Shown: piece after piece, positions 1 to 10,587 of the stretch
Numbering within the stretch: position 1 is the first letter of the stretch
How the letters are laid out: every line of letters starts with the position of its first letter
Position numbers and translations under genes: made by a program
Assembly (NCBI GenBank): GCA_000969725.1
Contig: JXSR01S041090.1
DNA: 22,938 nt
From: Ophiothrix spiculata
Lineage: Eukaryota > Echinodermata > Ophiuroidea > Amphilepidida > Ophiotrichidae
Direction: 5' to 3' (one strand)
Notes under the pieces: generated by a model
The model's database searches: none
What the model saw: only the letters and a program-made list of their open reading frames with translations
Told to the model about the DNA's origin: nothing

Positions 1-605
1 TGTGAGTATTGGGAAGATCTACCTCGCAAATTAAGTTTAATGAGTTTCATAAACATGAAAGATGATTCCGCTGCAGCGGCTGTTCAATTCTGATAAATTA
101 TTTTAATATTCTGAATGGTGATATCAAGATGGAAGATGCAGTGTTTAAGACCTGAAGGTATGCATGGTATGTATATAATGTTTGTAGATTACATCTCAAG
201 CTATACAAAACATTACCAAATACCCCATGGCCAGATGAAATTGGAACTGCTCGATTAATTGTCTGGAAATCATGTTATGTATTCAACTTAGTCTTAAACT
301 GATGTCAAAAGATAAACACCCGAGATATAAATGTGTTGAAGTTTCTGTTAATTGCAAAAGTTATTGAATTTTATGCTTCATCTATTATCCTTCGCTTTTA
401 CAAAAAATGACATTATCAACTATCTTCCGTATGTTTGTATAAATTTGGTTTATATATATTTTTGAAAGCCTTGTTTGCTCTTAATTTCTGAGATTTTGTT
501 AACTATTTACATATATTAAAGTTAACCTTACGTGAATCTGATGTCATGCCTGGGTCAAAAGTCATAAAAATTTCATTTTCTGTGGAATCAGCCTTCTGAT
601 GAATC
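1..605. other. AT-rich intergenic DNA, no gene seen
   Basis: No open frame of useful length and no repeat structure that I can support. The stretch ends at the TTAA that borders the transposon starting at 610. It shows no visible similarity to the three long units further right. Confidence 0.5.
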
Positions 606-727
606 TTAACCCTCGTCTAACCAAGCCTTTTTTGTAACACGTCTAACGAAGATATGTTATGGGTAGGTGGGGTTTTGCGGGTGAGAATGGATGTGGAGGT
701 TATAGAATTTGTAGAAGCGCCTAGCTA

Positions 728-750
728 GCTACAGAGTGCAGCTCTGTAGC
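728..750. repeat. Perfect 9-bp stem hairpin
   Basis: GCTACAGAG is followed by TGCAG and then CTCTGTAGC, giving a perfect 9-bp stem with a 5-base loop. It lies about 120 bases inside the left end of the TTAA-flanked element and is probably part of its subterminal structure. Confidence 0.5.
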
Positions 751-1035
751 CACGGCGCGTATGTTCAAGGGTATTAGGTTTTTAAAAAAGAGAAACAAAA
801 ATCAAATATGATCCATACATAGTAAGCCTACAATCCACAAACAAAATTATTTAAAGGTAAATTAGGATTAAACAAATTTTCAGGAGTCTCGAACATGTGC
901 TGAAAAACAATCTTCAAGAGTCTCAAACCTGAGCTGATGAACACGATATCAAATTTGTCCTTAGTGTCCATCACGCAAACCACTTATACAGGAGTAGTTG
1001 CAGTTATAAGAGTGCTCAAAATAAAGAATATAGCT

Positions 1036-2059
1036 ATGCGTTTTGAGCTCGCCACCCTAAATGTTTCATGACCAAATTTGAGAATTTTGAGAGCATACTT
1101 GTTTCAAATTAGAATATCTCTACAACCATCCACCATAATGTAATAAAAGTATACATTTTTGAACAGCTGAGTATGTATGCAAGCTAATCATGTCCAGTTC
1201 AATGCAATATTAAAGTTGACCTTGAAAATATACAGGGTGAAACAAAATAATTTAATATCAAAATTGAGTGCACCAATGCACCCATAATTTTTTTATTTGG
1301 AATAAAAAACTTAAAATTTAGCTGTATTTGCTTAGATAAAGGATGCAATTAGCTCACCAAAGATTGGAACAAATAAATCAAATTTGTACGGTAATATTTA
1401 AATACAGGGTGGTCAAAATTGCATTTTGACAATTAAAATCATTTTCACATTTTTAACAACAACCTTAAAATCTTAACCCATACAAGAAAACTTACTGCAT
1501 TTTTGGATTCTACATTAAATTTCGGTTCAGAAAATGTATACTTTGATCTTCATAGGGTAAATAATTAAAATGTTATCGCACTTTAAATTTTTCAGGATAT
1601 TCCCGGTCCATTACTACAGCGTTCAATGTAAAAAATGGGTAGTTAGTATTTAACTAAACAATCTGAATAATTTAGACTCAGACATAGTCAAACTATTTAA
1701 TATACTTGTCTAGCTGTAATTTAGGACCAAATCTGTATTTGTATCCCATACAGTTGAAAAGATGTGATGATTTAATTACCAGTTAACAGCAAAAACCTGT
1801 TTCCCATAGACTTTGTCCACACCTCCACCGCCACCTCCTCCACCTTGGCTGTTCTGAATTCAAACAGCTATAACTCTATAAATGTTTACGGTAACTAATT
1901 CTCCTTTGCAGGCCTACTAAGGCAAATCTCAAGCTACAAAATGACACCACAAGCATGGCAATGACTTTTTGCTTTGCAAATATATCATGAATTGATCAAG
2001 ATTATGTTTGGAAAAGTGTAACAACACCACAATTTTTGGGTGGCGAGTTCAAAACGCAT
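1036..2059. mobile_element. Nested inverted-repeat element, about 1.0 kb
   Basis: The first 22 bases (1036-1057, beginning ATGCGTTTTGAGCTCGCC) and the reverse complement of the last 22 (2038-2059) agree at 21 of 22 positions. This is far beyond chance for DNA of this composition and marks a terminal inverted repeat pair. The interior is AT-rich and non-coding, with two ATACAGGGTG-like motifs (near 1230 and 1403). No target duplication is obvious at the borders, so the exact ends may lie a few bases outside. The family is not recognised. Confidence 0.5.
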
Positions 2060-2539
2060 GGCCATATGGTATGCACTATACAACAGTACATATTATACTA
2101 TGCCGGGGCACTGAGCATGCGTGACCACATCAGCAGGGAAACCCGAACTTGACCCAGAATTCGCTCTGCACAAGTTGTAATGTGACCTATAATATATAGA
2201 ATTGTATCAAAAGCAGAGTATTATAGTGGCACTTCACCGAATAGCTACACGGGAAGGGCGGAATAATTCTAAATCGAGGATGCTACGTCATGAATTCATA
2301 ATTTGTCCAAAAAATGGACCATTAAAACCATTGAAGAATTCTGATTCTCAAAACAACGACTGAAATTCATACTTATACAATATATCTACATATATGCGCG
2401 GTCGTATTCGCCGGGTGATCTTTTTTGACCAAGATATTAGGGGTAAAATCCATACACGGCGCTGCACAATACAAGGCGAAAAAAATGCTGGTGACCCAAG
2501 ATAGAGTTTAGTCGTGCTGCGCACACATTGACCTAAGGT

Positions 2540-2584
2540 GGGGTCATAGCGTCAAGGGGAGGGGGAAGGGGTTGTTACAACCCC
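2540..2584 (+). repeat. G-rich tract and abutting palindrome inside the TTAA element
   Basis: Four G runs (2540-2543, 2556-2559, 2561-2565, 2568-2571) could form a G-quadruplex with one 12-base loop. The last run starts a palindrome, GGGGTTGT-T-ACAACCCC (2568-2584). A related hairpin, GGGGGTG-CAAC-CACCCCC, lies at 3043-3060, just inside the right terminal repeat. These look like subterminal motifs of the transposon. Quadruplex folding is inference. Confidence 0.35.
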
Positions 2585-3302
2585 CTAAAATTTTAGAACG
2601 GAACCCCCTATGAACTTGACTTTGCTATCAATAGATATGTACGGTCCTCCCCTATCCAACGATACCAAGAGCACAAAAATCGGCCAAGGCGTTACGTTAT
2701 TATGACGTCATAAAGGTGTTTCAAAATCAAAATTGTTCTAAATAACGGAATTTCATCGGAGTTTTTTGCAAATAAAGAAGTATAATTATATTATAAGTAC
2801 GGTAATTCTAACATGTCCGGCAAGTTTCAGCTTTATAGCATGCATATATTTTTCAAAATGGCGATTTAATATTGTCAAAAATGTCATCGGGTTGCAACAA
2901 CCCCTCTACACCCCAACTTTGACGACCTATCCCTAATTACTTCCTATTTGTTCATCAAAATGACCGCAAAGGACGTAAAAGAGATTACCCCAAACCCGGT
3001 GTCGGTTGCTTTTGCGTTTTTATGCTACAGGAAAAACCCTTAGGGGGTGCAACCACCCCCTCCGGTTAGACGAGAGTTAAGGCATGTTGTCGACCTTTCA
3101 ATGACCTCCAATATATACTGTACAGTGTATTTTTTGCGGTGGTACAAGGGACGGTCTTCTTGAACAGAGAGACTGATTAAAAAGAAAAAATAAATAAGCA
3201 TATTTGGAAAGAAAATTCCAATTGGATTCTTTTTTACAGCATCAGACTTATTGTCATCTACATTGCGGTCAATTATTTTTATATATCTATACTTTATATA
3301 TA

Positions 3303-3668
3303 GGGGGGCGGCGTAGTGTAGTGGTTAGCAATCTCGCCTTGCACGCATTGGGCCCGGGTTCGATTCCCGGTGAGGGTTGCCTTGCCGGAGTGGAATCTCG
3401 GAATCTTTGCTAAGATGTTTGTCTGACTTGGTGGGAGCATTGGGTCAGATATTCGATCTTCTCCACCCCTTACATGAAGTATTTAGAGTTGGGTGAATAT
3501 TTCATGAGAGATTGTCGTCCTTCGGAGGGGACGTAAAGCCGTCGGTCCCATGTACAGAAGAGTCATACCTGTACATGTAATCGCAGTCAGTATCGTAAAG
3601 AGTAGGGTATTATTATCACTGTTGGGTATACCCGTAAGGATCACTCCTCTAAAGTGTAATTAAAAAAA
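3303..3668 (+). mobile_element. tRNA-derived SINE
   Basis: The 5' part resembles a tRNA gene. An A-box-like TAGTGTAGTGGTTAGCA lies at 3314-3330. The T-arm is perfect: stem CCGGG/CCCGG (3354-3358, 3366-3370) around a 7-base TTCGATT loop, with a B box GGTTCGATTCC at 3357-3367. The anticodon and acceptor stems do not pair well, so this is not a functional tRNA. A body of about 300 bases unrelated to tRNA follows and ends in an A run near 3662-3668, the usual SINE layout of RNA polymerase III promoter head, body and A-rich tail. The body contains a segment near 3522-3556 (starting CTTCGGAGGGGACGTAAAG) that looks to me like a conserved SINE central domain, but I cannot say which. No clear target duplication was seen. 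Confidence 0.65.
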
Positions 3669-4694
3669 GTTATGTTTAGAATATTGGTCGAAATTGACCT
3701 ATCTTTTTTGGCAGTTTTTGTGAAAAGTAATAAAAAAGTGAAAAAGGATGAAAACTATCCTTTTCGATATCAAAACAAATAGTTTAAGGTTTTTGGTGAT
3801 TTAAATCGTGTTTAAAAGCTTTAGCATTTTTCAAAATGTACCGTTCATCATGTTAATTCAGAAACATGGTTTTATTAAGAACGGTTTTCTTGTGAAGGTT
3901 TCTGTCCAAAAATGAAGAGCTGAATTGCAAAACGGCTTAGAGACCATTTTTTCAAAAATGAGTTTTTGATAAATTCTTACAGTCCTTTCCCTTTTGCATC
4001 ATCATCCTGGCAAAAAATTTGTTGAAAAAATCTCCCTAAGTGGGTTAAAAATCAGAAAATTTTACTTTTATGCCCAAATATAAACATCGTACGACCATAT
4101 TTGGGCATAAAATGACATATGCTCATATATGGTAACTTTTTTATTAAACATGCACAGATGTAGATGTTTGGTATTTATAAAGTATATCATTGTCTAATAA
4201 AGAATTGAAAAAGAAATTAGCAAACATTTGGAAGATAGGTGGTTCTTAAGTTTAAATTTGATGAGTAGTCCTGCAAAACAGTTTACATCTATTTTCAAAA
4301 AAAAAAATCAATAGCCAATTAATAAAAAAACTATTTGATGAATTATGTAAATTACACCTTGTTTTTATTATTTTTGAATTACTAAAATCATTATCAGGAA
4401 TTTCGCGACACATTTTTGATGTCCTGGCAGTTTTTTGCCCTTTTCTCTAAAAGTGCAAAATGGATGTAAGCCGTTTTGCAAGTCAACTCTTAAAATGTAT
4501 TCTTCTTCATTAGTTTTGATTAAAAAGATAAAATCAGGCTATGTACCTAGTATATAGGTTCAAACTACCTTTTGGCGTTATAAAGACTTTTTAATACAAG
4601 TTTAAGAGCTTGTTGGTTGGTTGATAAGTTTATCATGCCAGCATTATTTTTTAGAACGATAGTCCAAAAATCGAGCTGTTGATGTGGCCTCATT
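3669..4694. other. AT-rich non-coding DNA with inverted repeats
   Basis: No gene seen. It contains a perfect 15-base inverted pair (TTGCAAAACGGCTTA at 3925-3939 and its complement at 4467-4481), with weaker matching on the flanks, which may mark a decayed foldback element of about 560 bp. A separate tight hairpin lies inside at 4066-4112. Confidence 0.35.
4066..4112. repeat. Perfect 16-bp inverted repeat hairpin
   Basis: TTTTATGCCCAAATAT (4066-4081) is exactly complementary to 4097-4112, with 15 bases between. It could extrude as a cruciform or be the inner end of a foldback element. There is no neighbouring gene it could terminate. Confidence 0.6.
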
Positions 4695-5045
4695 TATTTT
4701 GATAAATTGATATTCTGTCACCACATTTTTATACATTTATGAAAATAGGACAATTAAAAGATAACCGGTTCCATAAAATCTAATATAATTCATCTCTATC
4801 TCTATAAAATATGCACATGCGATTGTAACTGATAGCAAATATTACAACATCTGCTACTCAGTAGTGATTTATTTACAACATTAAACTCCAAGCTTGTAAT
4901 GTCCGGCAAAACATGTTACTACTAAAAGACATCCTCCCGACAGGTTCACAACCATGACAACCCTGTTTGCAGGAAGAGCTTTTATTTTGTAACCGTACCG
5001 TACCATGTGACGTAATGAAAATAAACAGATCACGCAATACATCAT

Positions 5046-5340
5046 TGACGAGCAAATGAGACACGAGTTTCAAAAAGTACCTGGGTGATTGTCAATTGCA
5101 CAGACCCAGGAACTTATTGCAGCTGGCAGCATCCCCAGGGTGACATCTACAGCACTGGCGTTTCACTTACTGTGAATGTATTTATATGTCTCGCGATCTC
5201 ATTACGTGTATGCACAAATGTTGTGATTTTGGTCTTTACTTTGGTTGTTTCATGGATATTTATCTAAGAAATCTACAAAAAAGTTGTTAAATTTCCTCGA
5301 TTGTTTTTCTTCGTCATTTTCAAAGAGTGCAGGTGAGTAC
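5046..5340 (+). other. Possible relic of Ig-like domain exon(s), copy 1
   Basis: From 5049 the plus frame reads without a stop through ETRVS, VIVNCTDPGTY and STGVSLTVNV (to about 5188). This order resembles strands E, F and G of an immunoglobulin-like domain (DxGTY before the conserved Cys, then a G strand ending in LTVN). The Cys directly follows the Tyr instead of being two residues on, and a stop lies just upstream (5046-5048). The frame runs straight into a possible splice donor (AATGTATTT). Further on, CAGGTGAGT (5330-5338), a near-ideal donor, is kept in all three copies. Copies 2 and 3 are frameshifted or carry stops, so any exon is dead there. The family assignment is weak inference. 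Confidence 0.2.
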
Positions 5341-5984
5341 AGGCTTTTATCATCCTGATTCAACCATTTTGCGGATATATAAAATTTTGTTTTGATACCA
5401 TTTGACTCATCTTTTATAATATGCTATGATGTGAGTACGAATTATTCCATTTCACAAATGAAATGAAAGAAGTACCTTTAAATGAGATGAAATGAAACCA
5501 GCATGATCAAATGAGCTTAGATGAAAATAAACACACTGGCAGTATGGGCGTTGATATAGATGTTGAATAGCAGTGTTCTTACGGAACAATTCTTGTTTTT
5601 GTAAAGTGCTAATTTAACTGAAATTGTTGGGATTTATGAACAATCAGGTAAGATGCAATTATTTTGAATTAAGGGAGACTTGTCTGATTACTTCAACATT
5701 TTTCTGACTTTTTGAGATTTTGTTTCCAAAATATTGCTCTTTTTTTCTCATAATCCAATGAAATTTCACAGCTGAGCTATGTTATGTTCCGAAGATATAT
5801 GTGAAAATGCGCCTAAATAAGGTAACCATATTTAATTTTATATAGTAATGTATAGACAGCTTTGAAATACAAATTTTATCATAAAATTAAAACTGTTTGA
5901 CTAGTTCTGCTGTAACTTAAACGGCAATCTCTTTGGTTGTCATCTTTCATATAAGATATTAAGAACAAAAATTTGAAAAATCAG

Positions 5985-6170
5985 TCGATGCTACTTTAAG
6001 GTCGTGTAAAATTATATTAAATTAGTTGCTTATAATATAAAAAACGTGTCGTAATATTTGTATGATATGTATAATTTGTGTAAACCCTATAATAAAAACA
6101 AAACAAAACAAAAACAAAAAATAAATAAACAAAAAATCAAGTACTTAAGACATGTTTCAAAATGTTTTCG
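5985..6170 (+). repeat. Copy 1-specific segment with A-rich tail
   Basis: This segment replaces block B of copies 2 and 3. It ends in an AATAAA followed by an AAAAC-type A-rich tract (about 6091-6137), which resembles the 3' end of an inserted retroposon. No open frame or recognisable family, and no clear target duplication. Confidence 0.3.
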
Positions 6171-6702
6171 TTGCAGTGTGCCTCCCAATATTTAGTTTTG
6201 CCCCTATTAAACTTAGTTCATAGAGCTTTAAAAATCTATGCTTGGTTTTAGGTTTTAATGAAATCTTTGCGCAAAAGCTACCTGGGTAATAGTTTTTTTT
6301 TTAAGGAATGCAATGTATGACACGAGATACCCATATTATTCCTTAAAGTGGTGACTTATATTTGAGGTTTTGTGTTTTATGTAATTAATATGACTTATAT
6401 TTGAAATAAGTACAGACGGCTTCATCCATAGGGGAAAGCACCCTTCAATTCTGAATTAATTAATGTGCGAGTATGATGATGTTGATGAATAAGGCTAACA
6501 AGCAAATCATTTCAACAACCATAAATCATAGAATGCTGAGCACATGTGGCCATAAATAATTGATTCTTGTTGAACATTTGAAGACAATCATGATGATTAT
6601 GAAGACTGAATGTCTACCCGCGATGTGTGTAAGTTAAAGGAACTTTAATAGACGATTCAACAAACTAATTATATTTCTTGAAGGAAACAAAAGCATCAAT
6701 TA

Positions 6703-7095
6703 AGCGCTAAATATACTTCGTCATTTTTGTAGTTTGTAGACATTTTCATTCAGAATTTTTCTCATGGTGATTGGTTTTTAAGAATGGCATAAACTTTCAT
6801 TCTGACTGAACATTTTCCCACGTACAATTTCACCATTGTGTAAATCATAACCATCATTGCAAGAAGAGATTTGCTTACCATGAATAGATGTAGGCCGTAG
6901 AATCAATATCAAACATTATACTACCCATCAGTAAGCACTTGAAAATGTGCAATGGGGTGAAAAATAGGTCTCCATTTAATACATTCTTCATAATGTGTAA
7001 ATATAGAATGAAATTCTCATTCAGAATAAATAGTTACTCCATCCTTAAAAACCAATCACCATGAGAAAAATTCGGTAGTATATCTAGCGCTTTAT
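6703..7095. mobile_element. 393-bp foldback/MITE element, private to copy 1
   Basis: The termini are complementary over long stretches. AGCGCTAAATATACT at the left end pairs with the right end, and a nearly perfect inner repeat covers GAATTTTTCTCATGGTGATT (from about 6753) against about 7050-7075, with further pairing inward. GCATCAATTA flanks both sides directly (6693-6702 and 7096-7105). Copy 2 has a single GCATCAATTA at 14470-14479, which is the empty site. This is strong evidence for transposition into copy 1. No coding capacity. The exact target-duplication length is uncertain because element and target bases overlap. Confidence 0.75.
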
Positions 7096-7176
7096 GCATC
7101 AATTATATTAAAATCGGACTTTTATACTTTTAAACTCTCGTCTTCTTAACATTTAATCGACCAAGGTCAAGTTTAT

Positions 7177-7195
7177 GGGTAGGGAAGGGGGAGGG
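7177..7195 (+). repeat. G-quadruplex motif in block D
   Basis: GGGTAGGGAAGGGGGAGGG fits the canonical four-run, short-loop quadruplex pattern. In copy 2 the first run is broken (GGAT near 14555). In copy 3 the region is deleted. Folding has not been shown. Confidence 0.45.
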
Positions 7196-7539
7196 CGTCA
7201 TTCGTACCCAACAACAGAAAAGAACTCCTGCTAAGAAAATTACGTTGAAAGTCGGGTTTAATTTATATAATACCTCAAAAGAAAAAAAAATGAAAATCGG
7301 ATGAACCGTTTAAGAATGGCGGCAAAAGGGTCAATTTAGAAATGATTAAAAATGCTCTTTACTAGCACAAAGCAAATATAATTTGGTCACTCTCACAAGC
7401 TTAACAGCTTTCCTGTATTTACAAATCTAAAAATATTTTGAATCTACTAGCGTAAGTAAAAATCTTGCTTCGAGAAATTAAAAGAATCACAGTTTAAGTG
7501 ATAGGACAAATCTTATAGTAAATACAGGTTGTGAAAATT

Positions 7540-7557
7540 AAAAAAAAAAAAAAAAAA
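7540..7557 (+). repeat. A18 homopolymer in block E
   Basis: An uninterrupted run of 18 A. Copy 3 has only a short A/T stretch at the same place (about 21018-21028), so the run expanded in copy 1 or was lost in copy 3. Confidence 0.7.
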
Positions 7558-9228
7558 TCAGTATTTTAATTCATAGATGATGATCTGTCTGTGAGTGTGA
7601 AATTTATGAATGACACCAATGTTCCGTTCGAAATGAAAACTTTTAACTATTCTGCTGTGAAAAATATTTTATTTATCTATTCTTTTTGAAACATAAATTG
7701 AATACTTCATTTTTACGTATTAGTCCACACGTTTGCGCAATGATAGGTTAGTAAATCTCAACAGCTCGTAGATATAACAATTTGACTCAATTTGGGTCAA
7801 ATTAGCGGGGTTTATGTGGAGCCAATGCTTTGCCATTCAAAAAGTTTCTTATTAATATTTACATTGAAATCGGAACAATACAATGAAGTTAAAGCAAAAT
7901 TGGTAAAAAATTATAATTTTGTTTCCGAATGGCTACAAGAAAACTAACTCACGACAGTTTAAACATGTCAAAAATCCCGCCAGAGGATTTTCAAAACTAA
8001 AATGTGGCTTAAAAGCAATAATACAAAATTAGGTGTGGAAATAGATTTGAGTTAAAACAGTTTAAAATGAAGTATTAAGACTATCTAGGGCATCGATATG
8101 GATATTTGCCCTAAACTTTGATAGAAAATGCATTAACTGCACACATGTAATTTTTTCTATACTAATACATGTGGAATTAAATTCGGAATATCGCATTAAA
8201 TTCAGCATTTGACCGTTATTCCAAAAGCATCTGGCTTTAGGCCAAGTCGTTTGTAGGGTATCATTATCTACCAGAAAAACCCGGACCAAAAACAAACACA
8301 CTCATCTTAAATGTCAAAAGTTATGGTAGGGGGCATCCTGTTTGTACGATCTTGTTTTATTTCTTTAAAGAAGCAGAGCATACATACAAGTTCATCGTTG
8401 AATAAAAGTTTGGACAGTTATTCGGTCACAATTTTAAGGAAAAGAGAAATTGTTGATATTTTCTTTTTTACCTTCCAAAAAGTTCCAACAACTGTTTAAG
8501 CAATTAGAAAAGTAGCAACATAGGATATTGTTTCATTTGCGTGATACGCTCGAAAAATAAAATGCTGGGTCTCACTTTTGCAAATATAAGTATTAAAAGA
8601 TTTTTTTTAAGTGTCAAAGTTGATTTGATAATGCATTTCCATCAAAAATAATATGTAGTAAACTTGAATCAAATAAAAAATGGATTCCATAAAAAAAAAA
8701 CCCTAAAGCAACTTCTATCATCGAGTTGCAAAGAGACATTTACATCTGTCATTGTGAAGATATGTAAACAAAGATATTGAAATTGATTTCAATATTTGAA
8801 AATCAGCCTTTGGACTCAAGTCACTACCTTTTAACACGCATAATCAATGTTCCCCCATGACAATTGCATGAATGCATTCTTCACGACCACATAAAGTATT
8901 TTAACTATCAATGTGAAACTAAATAAACAGTGACAAGGCGGCACGAAAGATTGATTAAAAACAAGTCTTGCATCGCGATAACTGCATTTAGATTTCACTG
9001 AACTCAACTTGCAAAACTATAAACATTACATACGGTATCATGTATCTTTTTTCATGTCTCGTGTAGAAACATGTAATTTCTCTGCCATGGGCTCCAGTTC
9101 TATTTGCTATGGGTTTTATAAGGTTAATCGCAAAAGGATCTTTGCTTATTGATCCGTTATGCTTTTCAATTTGTCTGTCCTTTTTAAGGCTCTACAGTTC
9201 CTTTTCAACAACTATATATTTGAATGTC

Positions 9229-10051
9229 TTGTTCACTGACAGATTTTGCATACTTAAAAATGGCAATTCATAACAATTTTGTCATATATACATAAGACGT
9301 ACAGTCGTTGTGTTACAGAATTATCTTCAAAATGGCGTCAACAATTTTCTTCAAACAAGTTGCCGCCTTTTTTCGTAATATCATTCACTTATACAATTCA
9401 GATTGTGGCACAAATACGTATCAAGTAATTTCAAATGATAAATCAGACTTCCAATGGTAGCAAAAGCAACGGTAACATGACATCAATGTTAACAACAATC
9501 TTTTACACTAAAGCGGTCAAGTGCCTTTAATGAAAGCAGGCTCATCGGAGGAAAATTTCAAGTGGTACGGTTATTTTGAGTGTCTGGAGTTTCCTTTCTT
9601 TCTTTTTCTTTTTCTTCTTTTTTTAAGCTGAAAAGTGGTATGATCAATTCTGTACCAACCGTAACGGTTCCGACGGGCCTTAATGAAAGATTACTATTGG
9701 TACCATTACAAGTCTAAATTTTCATTTATAATTTCAGAATACGTATATTGACCATAAACAGGTGAGATTTGAATAAGATCGGATGATTTGTTTGACACAA
9801 AGTTTGTAACGTTATAACCAAGAGTCTTATATATATTAACAATTTTAGAAACATTTTTATCGCATTTTTTAAAGAATATTCTGTGAGTAATTATTATGAA
9901 CAAATATTATTGTGTGTCACTGTCATGTATAAGTGAGTAAATTCTTGCAGTGAACTCAAAGTACTAGTACAGGAAATCATGCATGTACTTCTTGTCTATG
10001 TTTCTGTGGTAAAACAAGTTTTTGACAAAATTCACTTGAAAACGCTTTTAG
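9229..10051. other. Non-coding interval between block E and repeat R
   Basis: No gene seen. A pyrimidine-rich tract (about 9590-9624) lies inside. The segment around 9835-9903 resembles, on the opposite strand, 14774-14850, both containing an ATAATTACTCACAGA-like core. This suggests that part of the interval also belongs to the repeated unit. Confidence 0.4.
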
Positions 10052-10395
10052 ATAGTCACATTCCTTTATTTTAGGCCGTTTTTACTCAAAACCATTTCTG
10101 ATCAAAATCTTACAGTATTGCTTTAACCAATGAAATAATAGTTGTTTCTCTTCACTTCCAACATTCAATATACAAAATCGCAGTTTTCAAGAACATTTGT
10201 AATACTGAAATCCTGCACTGAGACTGGAATATGCTGACAACTCACAATGCAGGATTCTAACAAAAAAAAATGTTGTACTATATGACGTCACGGATGTTAC
10301 TTAAAATATCACGAAGATCAGGATATTTTGAGAACATCTATTTATATAAATACTTTGATCACGATTCTTGCATCGACGTGATATCCAATTGATCC
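10052..10395 (+). repeat. Repeat R, copy 1
   Basis: Starts ATAGTCACATTCC and is collinear with 17214-17515 and 17638-17935. Shared landmarks are ATTTCTGATCAAAATCTTA, AACATTTGTAATACTGAAAT and GCTGACAACTCACAATGCAG, then a perfect CRE palindrome TGACGTCA (10283-10290). The downstream part (about 10310-10380) matches the third copy but not the second. It always lies 3' of a long unit and 5' of the next, so it is probably part of the tandem period. Confidence 0.75.
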
Positions 10396-10490
10396 GAACC
10401 ATATTAAATAGATCCGGTAAATGGTGTACTAAAACAAATATAGCTTACAGTTTGGATATGGTTGATTTCTTACACTCATTACATGACAGC

Positions 10491-10587
10491 TACACTGAAA
10501 ACCTAAACTGGTCAGTGTGACTAACTTTAAGCTAGTCCAGACGGTACACATCTAGACTAGCTTTAAGTTAGTCTGTATTGCTGGACT
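10491..10587 (+). mobile_element. Left end of a hairpin-rich element, cut by the gap
   Basis: Begins TACACTGAAAACC, like the start of the copy 2 element at 13433. GACTAACTTTAAGCTAGTC (10519-10537) and GACTAGCTTTAAGTTAGTC (10555-10573) are reverse complements with one mismatch, and each is itself nearly palindromic. The sequence then runs into Ns at 10588. The right end is not visible, so the element's size is unknown. Confidence 0.45.

Larger units (their letters stand above)
610..3076. mobile_element. Non-autonomous DNA transposon with TTAA target duplication
   Basis: The left end CCCTCGTCTAACC (610-622) and the reverse complement of the right end (3064-3076) match at 12 of 13 positions. 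Both ends are bordered by TTAA (606-609 and 3077-3080). TTAA duplication with ends starting CCC or CTC is the signature of piggyBac-like elements, and Kolobok elements also duplicate TTAA. The interior of about 2.47 kb has no long open frame, so no transposase is encoded and the element would depend on one supplied elsewhere. Several G- or C-rich hairpins lie near the right end (2568-2584, 3043-3060) and one near the left end (728-750). A second inverted-repeat element (1036-2059) is nested inside. The superfamily is inferred from the ends only. Confidence 0.6.
4695..9228 (+). repeat. Long duplicated unit, copy 1
   Basis: This is the most complete of three direct copies. Block A (4695-5982) matches 11334-12892 and 18232-19391. 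Block C (6170-6690) matches 13976-14480 and 19985-20690. Block D (7096-7340) matches 14481-14700 and 20694-20830. Block E (7340-9228) matches 20830-22740 and has no forward counterpart in copy 2. Similarity is high and collinear by eye, with many small indels. Copy 1 lacks block B (12893-13433 in copy 2); a private segment with an A-rich tail (5985-6170) lies there instead. It carries a private 393-bp foldback element at 6703-7095. No intact gene was found in it. Confidence 0.85.

Noticed and set aside
3303..3375. Functional tRNA gene with a TGC anticodon
   Set aside because: Only the T-arm pairs perfectly. The anticodon stem has at most two pairs and there is no acceptor stem, so it is the head of a SINE.
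4873..5073. Minus-strand frames of 66, 66 and 63 codons conserved in the three units (4873-5073, 11524-11724, 18291-18482)
   Set aside because: Copies 1 and 2 differ at 12 of 66 residues, and I saw mostly amino-acid-changing differences with few silent ones. There is no domain, and the longest similarity is simply shared repeat DNA.
8062..8301. 79-codon minus frame in block E
   Set aside because: The matching part of copy 3 (about 21560-21770) has a 2-base length difference in the T run and other indels that break the frame.
8311..8499. 62-codon plus frame, similar to 21790-21987 in copy 3
   Set aside because: The similarity follows from the duplication. The start is not shared (the upstream bases differ by an indel) and the C-terminal part is frameshifted. 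No domain recognised.
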